64,000 bases of DNA, from contig JAFXKT010000001.1 in assembly GCA_017531585.1 (NCBI GenBank), forward strand, positions 248,001 through 312,000, in the 5' to 3' direction. Position numbers and translations under genes: made by a program. The notes beneath the pieces were generated by a model. It was given only the letters and a program-made list of their open reading frames with translations. It had not been told where the DNA came from and did not search any database. Of the stretch, positions 17,983 to 26,263 are shown in pieces; position 1 is the stretch's first letter; each line of letters starts with the position of its first letter. Source of the stretch: Candidatus Saccharimonadota bacterium (lineage in GTDB: Bacteria; Patescibacteriota; Saccharimonadia; Saccharimonadales; Saccharimonadaceae).

Positions 17983-20874
17983 TTAATTGTCTGGACTGAG
18001 TACGCCGACAAGCTTTGCGACAGTTGGGTTCATGCCACTTCTCATCGAGCTGTTCGAGCGAGACTGTAGTTCCTCGATTGCATGGTTCTTTGTGAGTAAT
18101 TCGATAAGGGTCGTACTCATAGCCTCGTGGCGTAGGACGCCTTTATCGTCGCGATAAGTAATATCGTGTACTCTACCATCAACAGCAGCAAGCATGCGGC
18201 TGAGCGTTAGGATTGCAGTAGACTTTGATGTAGAGAGCTGTTTTGCGCTCATACCACCAACGATTTCCGAAACGTATTCGTAAGCAGCTTGCTTATTCTC
18301 TGCGGTCTTAAAGTAATCGTTCTGACGTGCCGCGAGAGCCTGAATAGATGCAGCGTCTGCGCCATCTTCGATCTTGCCCATATCGAAACCGTTTGTAACA
18401 AGGCGGAGAGCGTTATTGAGAAGTTCACCATCCATTTCGCCGGACGAGATACTACCGCGAATATCCTTTGTATCAAAGAAGAAGTCGCTATTCTTAAGAA
18501 CACCACTTTGTTTGTATTTGAGGAGCTGTTTAAAGACGGTGCGGTCTTGAGTTTTGACGAGACCTTTATTCTTTTCGTCCTTGACGAGACCTGCGCGACT
18601 TACTTTCGCGTATTGTGTTGTATCGAGGTCGCCAGCAAGCTTTTTATCTTGGATAAAGTCTTCAAAGCTGATATAGCCTTCGATTTCGATACCCTGATCG
18701 TGCATGGAACGACGGATGTTGTTAGCTTTCGACCAGAGAGCGACTGGCTCATTTTCAGATTTGAGGCCCATGACGCTATCTACAAGGTGTTTCTGAGCAG
18801 TCATAAGCTTGAGGTCCTGAGGGTTGCTGAGGTCGCCACTATCCTTGATGTTGCCGCTATAGTTGCGCAAGATTTCCATGATATCGCCATGGTCGCCACG
18901 CCTTGAGATTTCTGGCAAAGCTGCATCGAAGATTGTGTAGTCAATATTGGCAACGTTTGCTTTGTATTGTTCGAGCTCGTCTGCAGTGAGGTTGCGTGCA
19001 GATGAACCTTCGCCCTGACGGCCAAGAGTCTTCTCTACTTCGTCGATAATACCGCGACCAGCGCGAGTTTCTGCGAAACGATCAGCATGACGTTTAACAG
19101 AGTCGGAGTCAACCTTGCGGCGGTCAGCAATAGCGTCGGAAATTAGGATACTACGAGCATGTTCGAAGCCTGCAGCATCGCCTGGATGAATACCAAAGCT
19201 TTCTGCGACCATGTTGCGAATGCGTAGAGATTCGTTGCTGAGGTTGCCTGCTGCATCGCCTTGGTCTTCAAGACTTTCGCGAATTCTAGTAGCAGCGCCA
19301 GAAGCGTTCTTGTGCGCGACATCATTGCGGTGCGCCTGAGCAATAGCCTTTCTAGTAACGTCTTCCTGGAGATGGGTGTTAACTTGACGGACGATATTGC
19401 GATAACCTGCAGTAACTTCGTTTTCGGCAAGGCCACTATCCATCTTGGTGTCAAATTCCATTCTTTCGTTGGCATTGTTGAGCTTGTTTTCTTGCATGAT
19501 GTAATACGTAGCGGCACGACGGTTATAGCGACCGTTGCGGTTGCGAGCATTGCGATAGTAACTTGCTTCGCCGTTCTCTTTTGCGGTGCGTTCATGAAGC
19601 GCGGTATCAACAGAAAGCTCGTTGCGGCGACGTTCGAGGTATTGAGCTAGACGGTTGTGTGGCATACCAGCACCACGGCCAAGGCCTGAGCGTTGACGCG
19701 CGAGAGTATTTCTGCGCCTTGCTTCGGCGAAACGACCGAAGGAGGCAGTAGCTGGTTTGGTTGTCTTGTTGATAATGTCGCTGATCTTGCCAAGGATAGT
19801 ACCAGACATACGCATGAGCGAGATAGAAGAAAATAGAGGCAGAATCTGGATTGCAAAACCAAGTACGAGCTGAAGTTCGTATCTTTCGTCGTTGACGTTT
19901 GCAGATGTCATAACAACAAAGCCTGCGAGGTGAGATGCACCATACATAACAGCAAACATTGGGAAGAAAATGAGCATGCGTAAGAGTAATGCGTACCACT
20001 TCTTTGCCCACGATTCAGTGTTTGGCAAGGCGTAAGCGATGATAGCGAGTGGCGATACCATAGTTAATAGATAGATGAGGGCCTGACGTGCGGCCATGGT
20101 TGCGATTGCGCTAATAACAGCAAGAGCGCCAGTAAGAAGAATTGGAAGGATTAGCCACATAATACCAGTGAAGCCACCAGTTTGAGATAGAACGGCAGTG
20201 CCGGCTACGACAGTTGCAACACCGATACCAAGAATCTTAGAAACAAGTGCACTAGCATTAACGGCACTTTCTGTATTAATGGTACCGTCTGCGATAGCTT
20301 GTGCCTCGATAGAAGCAAAGAAATCCTTTAGTCCGTGACCAATGATATTACTTAGATCTACGGCAACTTGGCATAGTAGATAGCTAAGGTTTGCGGCAAT
20401 AGCAATAATAACTAGGCGTGGAAGCGCTCTTTTGATGCCATAATTGTTGATGCCAAAACCGGTAATTTGGGACAAAATACAGATAAGAAGCACAACAATA
20501 AAGAGGCTGTTTGTAATGGTGCGGAAATAATTCCAAACGATTCTAAATGGTGCGTTTTCCTCTGTTGGCAGAGGGTCTACTTTGATTAAGTATTCAAGAA
20601 GGCCATATGCGCCATCGATAAGATTTGCAAGAGTACCAGTGCCCTGGCAGATAAACCAGGCCTGACCGCCAGCTTGTTTGCTACAGCTTTTTGGATCTTC
20701 TGTACCATTTGACTCTACGGTAGTTGTAGTGTTGTCTTCTGGAGCAGTAACTGCTGGAGTTTCTGGCGTAGGATTTGTAGGGGTTGGGTCGGCAAAAACA
20801 GGGGCGCTCAAGCTAAAAACGCCAAGCAACATAGCGAAAACGGAAAGAATGGCACCTCGCCAAAACTTCTTCAT
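17983..20874 (-). CDS. VirB6/TrbL-like T4SS channel protein
   Basis: 963 residues from the ATG at 20874; an upstream start at 20925 would overlap the promoter. A signal peptide (1-~30, ending APVFADP) is followed by a Thr/Pro/Glu linker. Several transmembrane helices lie between ~110 and 385, including a Gly/Ala-rich cluster and a YGIKRALPRLVIIAIAANLSY-like segment typical of VirB6/TrbL proteins. The C-terminal ~570 residues are soluble, charged and largely helical. VirB6 proteins form the inner-membrane part of the translocation channel. It diverges from the pilin array. Confidence 0.75.
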   Translation of the reverse strand: MKKFWRGAILSVFAMLLGVFSLSAPVFADPTPTNPTPETPAVTAPEDNTTTTVESNGTEDPKSCSKQAGGQAWFICQGTGTLANLIDGAYGLLEYLIKVDPLPTEENAPFRIVWNYFRTITNSLFIVVLLICILSQITGFGINNYGIKRALPRLVIIAIAANLSYLLCQVAVDLSNIIGHGLKDFFASIEAQAIADGTINTESAVNASALVSKILGIGVATVVAGTAVLSQTGGFTGIMWLILPILLTGALAVISAIATMAARQALIYLLTMVSPLAIIAYALPNTESWAKKWYALLLRMLIFFPMFAVMYGASHLAGFVVMTSANVNDERYELQLVLGFAIQILPLFSSISLMRMSGTILGKISDIINKTTKPATASFGRFAEARRRNTLARQRSGLGRGAGMPHNRLAQYLERRRNELSVDTALHERTAKENGEASYYRNARNRNGRYNRRAATYYIMQENKLNNANERMEFDTKMDSGLAENEVTAGYRNIVRQVNTHLQEDVTRKAIAQAHRNDVAHKNASGAATRIRESLEDQGDAAGNLSNESLRIRNMVAESFGIHPGDAAGFEHARSILISDAIADRRKVDSDSVKRHADRFAETRAGRGIIDEVEKTLGRQGEGSSARNLTADELEQYKANVANIDYTIFDAALPEISRRGDHGDIMEILRNYSGNIKDSGDLSNPQDLKLMTAQKHLVDSVMGLKSENEPVALWSKANNIRRSMHDQGIEIEGYISFEDFIQDKKLAGDLDTTQYAKVSRAGLVKDEKNKGLVKTQDRTVFKQLLKYKQSGVLKNSDFFFDTKDIRGSISSGEMDGELLNNALRLVTNGFDMGKIEDGADAASIQALAARQNDYFKTAENKQAAYEYVSEIVGGMSAKQLSTSKSTAILTLSRMLAAVDGRVHDITYRDDKGVLRHEAMSTTLIELLTKNHAIEELQSRSNSSMRSGMNPTVAKLVGVLSPDN

Positions 20875-20884
20875 AATGCGTTTA

Positions 20885-20913
20885 ATTATAGCACACATAA
20901 GCGATTTAGTCAA
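20885..20913 (-). promoter_or_regulatory. Promoter of the virB6-like gene, leaderless
   Basis: Near-consensus TTGACT (20908-20913), 17-nt spacer, TATAAT (20885-20890). Only 10 nt separate the -10 from the ATG, so transcription should begin within ~4 nt of the start codon. Confidence 0.8.
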
Positions 20914-21063
20914 GGTCAATCGCATATAATTATGTGGTGCTAGTCCTACCCTTTCTTACGTTTTTAATTATATCAATTTGGTATCATTTTTGCTTATGTT
21001 TGCAGGTTTGCTAAAAAAGTGTGCACCGTGATAATATATTACTAAGCTTAATAGGAGAGGTTC

Positions 21064-21519
21064 GTGATAAAGAAGCAGTCGACCAAAGAGTCGAATAAGT
21101 TTGGTAGTGTAAAAAAGAAATTTTTTGCGTTAGCCATTATGATGGCTGTTTTCTCTTCTCTTTTTGTAGGTTATACGAATGTATATGCCGATCCAGCTGC
21201 TTCTAATACGACTACTACAACTGGCGGTTCGGGTTCTACTACTTCTTCTAGTACGGGTAATTGTAAAACTGGCATTTTGCCGCAATCTTGGTGCGATCAA
21301 GGTATTGAGCAAATGATTAAGGATGTCGCAAGTATTCTTACTGCTCTAATCTTTGTTGCTGGTACAGGTTTTATAGTTTATGCTGGCTTCATTTGGGCTA
21401 CGGCAGGCGATAATCCTTCTCGTGTCGCTACTGCCAAGAAGCGTATCTTGGAAATTGTGATTGGTATGGTCTTCTTCTTGTTGATTAATCTATTAATTCA
21501 GTTCTTGATAGGTAACTAA
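21064..21519 (+). CDS. VirB2/TrbC-like pilin, array member 1
   Basis: 151 residues. GTG start 6 nt after an AGGAGAGG site. A signal segment (~20-43, ending NVYADP) precedes a Thr/Ser/Gly linker, then the two-helix pilin module (~90-150) with the loop AGDNPSRVATAKKRI. VirB2/TrbC pilins have this signal plus hydrophobic hairpin. First of eight pilin genes on this strand, divergent from the virB6-like gene. It differs from the others in the loop (DNPSR instead of DPGK). Confidence 0.75.
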   Translation: MIKKQSTKESNKFGSVKKKFFALAIMMAVFSSLFVGYTNVYADPAASNTTTTTGGSGSTTSSSTGNCKTGILPQSWCDQGIEQMIKDVASILTALIFVAGTGFIVYAGFIWATAGDNPSRVATAKKRILEIVIGMVFFLLINLLIQFLIGN

Positions 21520-21531
21520 AGGAAATAAAAA

Positions 21532-22182
21532 ATGAAGAAGTTTTTAGCCTCATTACTAATAGCTGTAACTGCAGTTTTTGGCATTGTCAATTTTTCTGCT
21601 CCGGCCACTGCCGCAGATATTGAGTGTAATCCTCCAAAAGTTATCGGAATTAATAGATGGTGTAATGGCCTGAGTGATGATTTTTCTACTGGCGACAAAT
21701 TAAAAGAATTTGTGATTGGTCTTGCAATTAATATATTGGATATGCTTCTTGGTGTTGCTAACTACGTGGCTGTTGTTATGGTGATGTATGGCGGTTTCTT
21801 GTATTTGACAGCTGGTAGCAATGAGCAACAGGTTGGTAAAGGTAAGAAAGTTGTTACTAATGCCGCGATTGGTGTTGCGATTATGACGGCTTCATCGGCA
21901 GTCATTGGTGTTATTCGCGAAGTATCGGGTTGGTTTTCAAAACCCAACGGTTCTGTTGCAGATGGCTTTGTTGAGATTGCGAACCAAGCATTCATTTGGG
22001 CTGGTGTTTTGGCAATTCTTATGATTATCTGGGGTGCGATTCAGTATTCTACTAGCGCGGGTGATCCTGGAAAGATTCAGAAGTCCAAGAAGACGATCAT
22101 TAATTCCGTCATTGGCGTTGTTATTGTGATTTTGGCGGCTTCTATCGTAAACCTAGTAGTTAAACAGGCAGGTAATTTGTAA
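21532..22182 (+). CDS. Double-module VirB2/TrbC-like pilin
   Basis: 216 residues with a signal peptide ending PATAAD. It contains two hydrophobic hairpins in tandem: ~58-118 with the loop AGSNEQQVGKGKK, and ~145-212 with the canonical SAGDPGKIQKSKKTI loop. The other array members have one hairpin each. GGAAATAA precedes the ATG by a few bases; the next gene starts 2 nt after the stop. Could be a fusion of two ancestral pilins and have a structural role distinct from the single-module forms. Confidence 0.75.
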   Translation: MKKFLASLLIAVTAVFGIVNFSAPATAADIECNPPKVIGINRWCNGLSDDFSTGDKLKEFVIGLAINILDMLLGVANYVAVVMVMYGGFLYLTAGSNEQQVGKGKKVVTNAAIGVAIMTASSAVIGVIREVSGWFSKPNGSVADGFVEIANQAFIWAGVLAILMIIWGAIQYSTSAGDPGKIQKSKKTIINSVIGVVIVILAASIVNLVVKQAGNL

Positions 22183-22183
22183 T

Positions 22184-22612
22184 ATGAAAAAGATTATTTC
22201 CAATGTAATTATTGTTCTTGGCTTTGTTGCTCTACTTTTAGCCCCACAGCAGTGTTTTGCTTCTGGAACTGGTGGCACTTCTGGCGGCACGGGCAAGATC
22301 GATGTTAAAGTTGACCCGGAGTATTGTTTTAAGAATCCTTCAGCTAAAGAATGTGTGGGTTATGACAATGATAAGCATTTAGATAAGGCTCAGAATATGG
22401 TCAAGACTATTATTGGCTGGGCTTCTCTAGTTGTAGGCCTTGCTTCGGTTGGCTTTATTATTTGGGGTGGCGTGATGTACTCTGCTGCATTTGGCGATCC
22501 TGGCAAGATTCAGAAGGCTAAGATGATTATTATTTCTGCAATCATCGGCCTTGTAATCGCTTTGATTTCGGGCTTTATCGTAACGGTAGTGTTAAATGGG
22601 CTTGGAATATAA
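22184..22612 (+). CDS. VirB2/TrbC-like pilin, array member 3
   Basis: 142 residues with a signal peptide (to ~CFASGTG) and a Gly/Thr linker. Two cysteines (EYCF, KECVG) fall before the hairpin at ~70-140, whose loop reads FGDPGKIQKAKMIII. Tightly packed behind the double-module pilin. Confidence 0.75.
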   Translation: MKKIISNVIIVLGFVALLLAPQQCFASGTGGTSGGTGKIDVKVDPEYCFKNPSAKECVGYDNDKHLDKAQNMVKTIIGWASLVVGLASVGFIIWGGVMYSAAFGDPGKIQKAKMIIISAIIGLVIALISGFIVTVVLNGLGI

Positions 22613-22625
22613 GGAGTAAGTTACA

Positions 22626-22943
22626 ATGAATCGTATTTTTACTACTTTTGGAGTTAAGGTTAAGGGTGCTGATCCTTGTGATGTCGATCCAAACTGTCAT
22701 GTGATTGATAATCCTGAAGGTTTCTTGAGTACTACTGCGCAGAATATTATTAACATTCTTCTTATTGCGGCTGGTGTCGTTGCGGCTATTGCTATTATTT
22801 ATGGCGGTGTTTCGATGATGACTGCTGCTGGCGATCCAGCCAAGATTACCAAGGGTAAGAAAGCAATTTTCGGTGGCGTAATTGGCCTAATTATCGTTCT
22901 CTTGGCCGGTGCAATTGTCAATTTTGTGCTCGCTAATATTTAA
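22626..22943 (+). CDS. VirB2/TrbC-like pilin without obvious signal peptide
   Basis: 105 residues. The hairpin module (~40-104) has the loop AGDPAKITKGKKAI. The N-terminus (MNRIFTTFGVKVKG) lacks a hydrophobic signal; CDVDPNCHV supplies two cysteines. AAGGAGTAAG precedes the ATG. A ~78-bp AT-rich gap follows before the next pilin. Confidence 0.72.
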   Translation: MNRIFTTFGVKVKGADPCDVDPNCHVIDNPEGFLSTTAQNIINILLIAAGVVAAIAIIYGGVSMMTAAGDPAKITKGKKAIFGGVIGLIIVLLAGAIVNFVLANI

Positions 22944-23021
22944 GATAGTTTTTGGCATTTTTATTTTTTGGGTTTTATGTTATATTTTTAGTAACTACTC
23001 TAAAATAATTAAAGGAGAAAA

Positions 23022-23555
23022 ATGAATAAGATTAAAAAAGCTTTGATGGTTCTTGCCCTCACAGTGCTTAGCGGTTTGGCGATTGCTGCGCCAATCTTCG
23101 CTGCTGGTAATGGTCTCTGCGATGGTCGTTACAACCTAATCGCATCAGACAAGGCAACTAATGACTTTACCGTCTCTTGTGGATCACAGTATGTTTCCGC
23201 AGAAACTGCAAGCCTATTGAATGTTAACAATAAGAAGGCTGGTCCTGTTAACTTCTATGGTAAGTCTCAGTCTGACTGTGCTCGCCTTGGTACTATCCTA
23301 AGCGCAAGCGACCCTTGCTCTGCAACCGATCTTAATTCTACAATTCGTACTATCATTAACGGTATTACATTCGTAGTTGGTCTTATCGCAGTTATCATGA
23401 TTATCATCGGTGGTATCTTCTACGCTATCTCCGCTGGTGATCCAGGCAAGGTCAAGAAAGCTAAGGATACTATCATGTATGGTATCATCGGTCTTATCGT
23501 TGCTCTTCTCGCCTTTGCGATTATCAACTTCGTACTCCAGATGGTACAGGGCTAA
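23022..23555 (+). CDS. VirB2/TrbC-like pilin, longest single-module member
   Basis: 177 residues. Signal peptide (1-27, ending PIFAAG), then a ~75-residue ectodomain with four cysteines (GLCDG, VSCGS, SDCAR, DPCSA), then the hairpin (~110-175) with SAGDPGKVKKAKDTIMYGIIGL. AAAGGAG site 6 nt upstream. The Cys-rich ectodomain may be disulfide-bonded outside the membrane. Followed by a strong terminator. Confidence 0.78.
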   Translation: MNKIKKALMVLALTVLSGLAIAAPIFAAGNGLCDGRYNLIASDKATNDFTVSCGSQYVSAETASLLNVNNKKAGPVNFYGKSQSDCARLGTILSASDPCSATDLNSTIRTIINGITFVVGLIAVIMIIIGGIFYAISAGDPGKVKKAKDTIMYGIIGLIVALLAFAIINFVLQMVQG

Positions 23556-23570
23556 TTAGAAAAGCTTATT

Positions 23571-23597
23571 AAAACCGCCAGAGATGGCGGTTTTTTG
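23571..23597 (+). terminator. Terminator splitting the pilin array
   Basis: AAAACCGCC-agagat-GGCGGTTTTTT; strong stem and T-run. Divides the eight pilin genes 5 + 3. Confidence 0.9.
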
Positions 23598-23668
23598 TTA
23601 GAGCTTATGGATGATGCTAATTAGTAGTTATGGTATAATATTTTTAAGAATATAAAAGGAAGTGTAAA

Positions 23669-24004
23669 TTGAGTAACTCTATTGTTTTGAGATTGCTTTC
23701 TGGCTTTGGCGATGCAAAATCGAAAGTCAATGATGGTATTGAGGCAGTCGATCCAGGTTCCTCTACCCCAGGTTCTGGAGATCTATACAGCGACGTTCAA
23801 AGAATCCTCGGCTATGTATTTATGGTCGTTGGCATCGTGGCGGTCATCATGATTATCTATGGTGGCGTCTTGATGCTTATTTCTATGGGCGATCCGGGCA
23901 AGAATAAGAAGGCTCGTGATACCATTATCTATGGTATTATTGGTTTAATAATCGTGCTCTTGTCTTGGGCGATTGTAAATTTTGTACTATCTTTGTTCAA
24001 TTAA
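23669..24004 (+). CDS. VirB2/TrbC-like pilin, TTG start
   Basis: 111 residues, starting at TTG after AAAGGAAGTG. No signal peptide is visible. The hairpin module (~45-110) carries the loop MGDPGKNKKARDTIIYGIIGL. A TATAAT-like box near 23634-23639 suggests that this second pilin group has its own promoter. Confidence 0.72.
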   Translation: MSNSIVLRLLSGFGDAKSKVNDGIEAVDPGSSTPGSGDLYSDVQRILGYVFMVVGIVAVIMIIYGGVLMLISMGDPGKNKKARDTIIYGIIGLIIVLLSWAIVNFVLSLFN

Positions 24005-24014
24005 GGAGAAAAAA

Positions 24015-24464
24015 ATGAAAGTAATGAAAAAAATTGGTTATTATCTAGCTGCAGTTCTTTGTATGGGTTTTGTAGCTTTTGCTGCAAACGAATTGCATCC
24101 CGATGTTTACGCGGCGGTAAGCGTTGATTGTTCTAGCGAGACTTCTCCTGCTCGTATTGCAAAGTGTGGTGCTTGTAAGACTCAGTCTAATGACGATGCT
24201 GCCTACCAAGATTGTATGGATGGTAAGAACGAAAAGAACGATCTTTATAGCAATGTTCGCACGATTATTAACTGGATTGTAATGGTTGTTGGCATTGTTG
24301 CTGTAATTATGATTATTCTTGGTGGTATCTTCTATGCAATCTCTGCCGGTGATCCTGGAAAGACCAAGAAAGCAAAGGATACGATTCTTTATGGCATTAT
24401 TGGTCTAGTTATTGTTCTTCTCGCCTTTGCAATCGTAAACTTTGTTTTGGGTATTTTGGAATAA
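24015..24464 (+). CDS. VirB2/TrbC-like pilin
   Basis: 149 residues from the ATG at 24015 after AAGGAG; an earlier in-frame ATG at 23982 overlaps the previous gene and is rejected. Signal peptide (~1-33), short ectodomain with four cysteines (DCSSE, KCGACK, DCMDG), hairpin ~85-148 with SAGDPGKTKKAKDTILYGIIGL. Shares its hairpin sequence closely with the pilin at 23022. The next pilin follows directly after the stop. Confidence 0.78.
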   Translation: MKVMKKIGYYLAAVLCMGFVAFAANELHPDVYAAVSVDCSSETSPARIAKCGACKTQSNDDAAYQDCMDGKNEKNDLYSNVRTIINWIVMVVGIVAVIMIILGGIFYAISAGDPGKTKKAKDTILYGIIGLVIVLLAFAIVNFVLGILE

Positions 24465-24860
24465 ATGAAGAAGTTTCTACTTAGTTTGGGGGCAATCGTA
24501 TTAGCTATTACAGGTAGTTTTGCTATTACTGTTCCTTGTTTTGCTGGATCTAAGGAAACAAAGGAGGCAGCTTGCGCGGCGGCTTATGGTGATTCTGGAC
24601 CGGATTACAATAAGTGTATGAATGGTAGCACTACGGATGGTGTTCTTGCTAAGGTTAAGGACATTCTAAATGTAGTCTTCCTAGTAGTAGGTATCTTGGC
24701 AGTTATTATGATTATTGTGGGCGGCATATTTATGATGATATCTGCGGGCGATCCTGGTAAGATTAAGCGAGCTAAGGATACTATTATATATAGCGTAATT
24801 GGTCTTATTATTACCCTTCTAGCCTTTGCGATCGTAAACTTTGTAGTTGGAATGTTCTAG
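24465..24860 (+). CDS. VirB2/TrbC-like pilin, last of the plus-strand array
   Basis: 131 residues. Signal peptide ending CFAGS, short Cys-containing ectodomain (EAACAAAYG, YNKCMNG), hairpin ~62-130 with SAGDPGKIKRAKDTIIYSVIGL. No gap from the previous stop, so translation is coupled. A terminator follows within 10 nt. Confidence 0.78.
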   Translation: MKKFLLSLGAIVLAITGSFAITVPCFAGSKETKEAACAAAYGDSGPDYNKCMNGSTTDGVLAKVKDILNVVFLVVGILAVIMIIVGGIFMMISAGDPGKIKRAKDTIIYSVIGLIITLLAFAIVNFVVGMF

Positions 24861-24866
24861 AAAAAA

Positions 24867-24889
24867 AGAAGCCTTCGGGCTTCTTTTTT
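24867..24889 (+). terminator. Terminator at the end of the pilin array
   Basis: AGAAGCC-ttcg-GGCTTCTTTTTT with a stable TTCG tetraloop. Confidence 0.92.
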
Positions 24890-24916
24890 GTTGGTCTAAT
24901 AATATGTTGCAGGCAA

Positions 24917-24947
24917 AAAAATAACTGCCCTTTCGGACAGTTATTTG
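24917..24947 (-). terminator. Terminator of hsp20
   Basis: AATAACTG/CAGTTATT stem around TTTCGG; the T-run is on the minus strand. Confidence 0.8.
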
Positions 24948-24959
24948 CTTTTATAGATC

Positions 24960-25472
24960 CTAGTTGATTGGGATTCTGGTTGGAGCTGCAACCTTTTCCT
25001 TTTCGAAGGAGATGGTTAGAACGCCGTCTTTTAGGATAGCTTCTACGCCATTCTCTTTGACCTGGACTGGAAGAGCGATGGTGCGGCTAAATTCACCCCA
25101 GTAGCATTCCTGAATGTGCCACTGAGTAGCCTTGTCGTCTTCTCCGCTATTAAGAACACCAGAAATTGTTAGGATATTATCGTTGATAGAAACATCAAGA
25201 TCTTTTCTTTCGATACCGGCAGTGCGGGCCTTGATGATTAGTTTGTCAGCAGTTTCGTAAACATCGACTGCAAGCTGACCTGGGAGCTGATCGTCGTCAT
25301 CCCATTCGTCATCTTCTTCAACTTCTTCAATAACTTGCTCTTCTTCTGCTGGAGTGTCGTCGGGGACTTCCACAGGTTCCTCTTCGGCGGTCAAAGCAGA
25401 TACGCCATCCTCTTGCAAGAAAGCGGCGGCAAGCTCATCGTCTAAGCTCATTTCGTCTTGTTTTCGAGCCAT
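24960..25472 (-). CDS. Small heat-shock protein (Hsp20/alpha-crystallin)
   Basis: 170 residues. Residues 1-65 are strikingly acidic (Glu/Asp runs) and unlike a typical Hsp20 N-terminus. Residues ~70-165 form the alpha-crystallin domain: LAVDVYETADKLIIKA, GIERKDLDVSI, ILTISGV, and the C-terminal GVLTISFEK followed by the TRIPIN tail (I-x-I-like motif). ATP-independent holdase for unfolding proteins. GGAGG site before the ATG. No CIRCE element is seen here. Confidence 0.9.
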   Translation of the reverse strand: MARKQDEMSLDDELAAAFLQEDGVSALTAEEEPVEVPDDTPAEEEQVIEEVEEDDEWDDDDQLPGQLAVDVYETADKLIIKARTAGIERKDLDVSINDNILTISGVLNSGEDDKATQWHIQECYWGEFSRTIALPVQVKENGVEAILKDGVLTISFEKEKVAAPTRIPIN

Positions 25473-25558
25473 AATAAATTTTTTCCTCCACTATTACACT
25501 CTTAAGCTTTATTATATGGGGCTTTTACTCTAAAATCAAGATATAAAGAGGAGGTGTT

Positions 25559-26221
25559 GTGAAAAATACAATGAGATTTGTTTTGTCGAACACATTTTGT
25601 CCTTTATTCTGTTTGAATTGCGGTAAATGCGGTGATATTTTGTGTGATTGTTGTAAGAAAAACATGAGTCTTGGCTATGGCAAGTGTCTAAAATGCGGCA
25701 AGGTTTTGAATGATGGTTTCTGTTCTGTTTGTGGTTTGCCCTTCCGCTTTCAATTTTGTTTAGGCGAAAGACATGGTGTTTTGAAAGAATTGATTTCGGA
25801 GTTTAAATACAATTCGAACAAAGCCGCCGGAGCGAAGCTTGTAGAATTAATTGGAGAGTTAGTTGGATTCGATAAAGATGCTATTATTGTGCCGCTTCCA
25901 ACGATTATGAAGCATGTGCGTGAGCGTGGCTTTGGTCAGACTGAATGACTGGCTAAGAGACTTAGGGAAGCTAACGGATGTAAGGCATTAAATTTGCTCA
26001 CAAGGGCTAAAAATACGGTTCAAGTTGGTGCAAGTTCGGATCAAAGAAAACTTCAGGCCGCGGAGGCTTATAGGCTTGCTGGGCGCATTGATCGAGACAA
26101 GCAGTTTGTGCTGCTAGACGATGTATGGACGACAGGAAGCTCCATGATGGCTGCTGCGGAGTTGTTTAGGCGCGTGGGCGCGAATAATGTCTCTGCTCTT
26201 CTGTTAGCGCGTACGATTTAA
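25559..26221 (+). pseudogene. comF: comF-like phosphoribosyltransferase gene with in-frame TGA
   Basis: The frame from GTG 25559 (after AGAGGAGG) is open to 26221 except for one TGA at 25946-25948, with no shift of frame. The N-terminal zinc-ribbon cysteines (CLNCGKCG, CDCC, CLKCG, CSVCG) are present, then the family motif RGFGQTE, the TGA where a hydrophobic residue is expected, then LAKRL, and finally an intact PRPP-binding LLDDVWTTGSS. ComF proteins act in DNA uptake during competence. A single TTA-to-TGA change would explain it. Real nonsense mutation, sequencing error, or readthrough cannot be told apart here; restart at TTG 25994 would give only a 75-residue tail. Confidence 0.8.
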
Positions 26222-26227
26222 GAAGTA

Positions 26228-26254
26228 ACAAAAAACCGCCCTTTCGAGCGGTTT
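26228..26254 (-). terminator. Terminator of the detached pilin gene
   Basis: Minus strand AACCGC...GCGGTTTTTT; lies between the convergent comF and pilin genes. Confidence 0.8.
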
Positions 26255-26263
26255 GGTTTCGTA

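Noticed and set aside
25559-26221. Alternative genetic code (UGA as Gly or Trp) to explain the TGA in comF
   Set aside because: Conserved long genes (dnaE, valS, groEL, dnaN) have no internal TGA, and TGA ends other genes, so a general recoding is unlikely.
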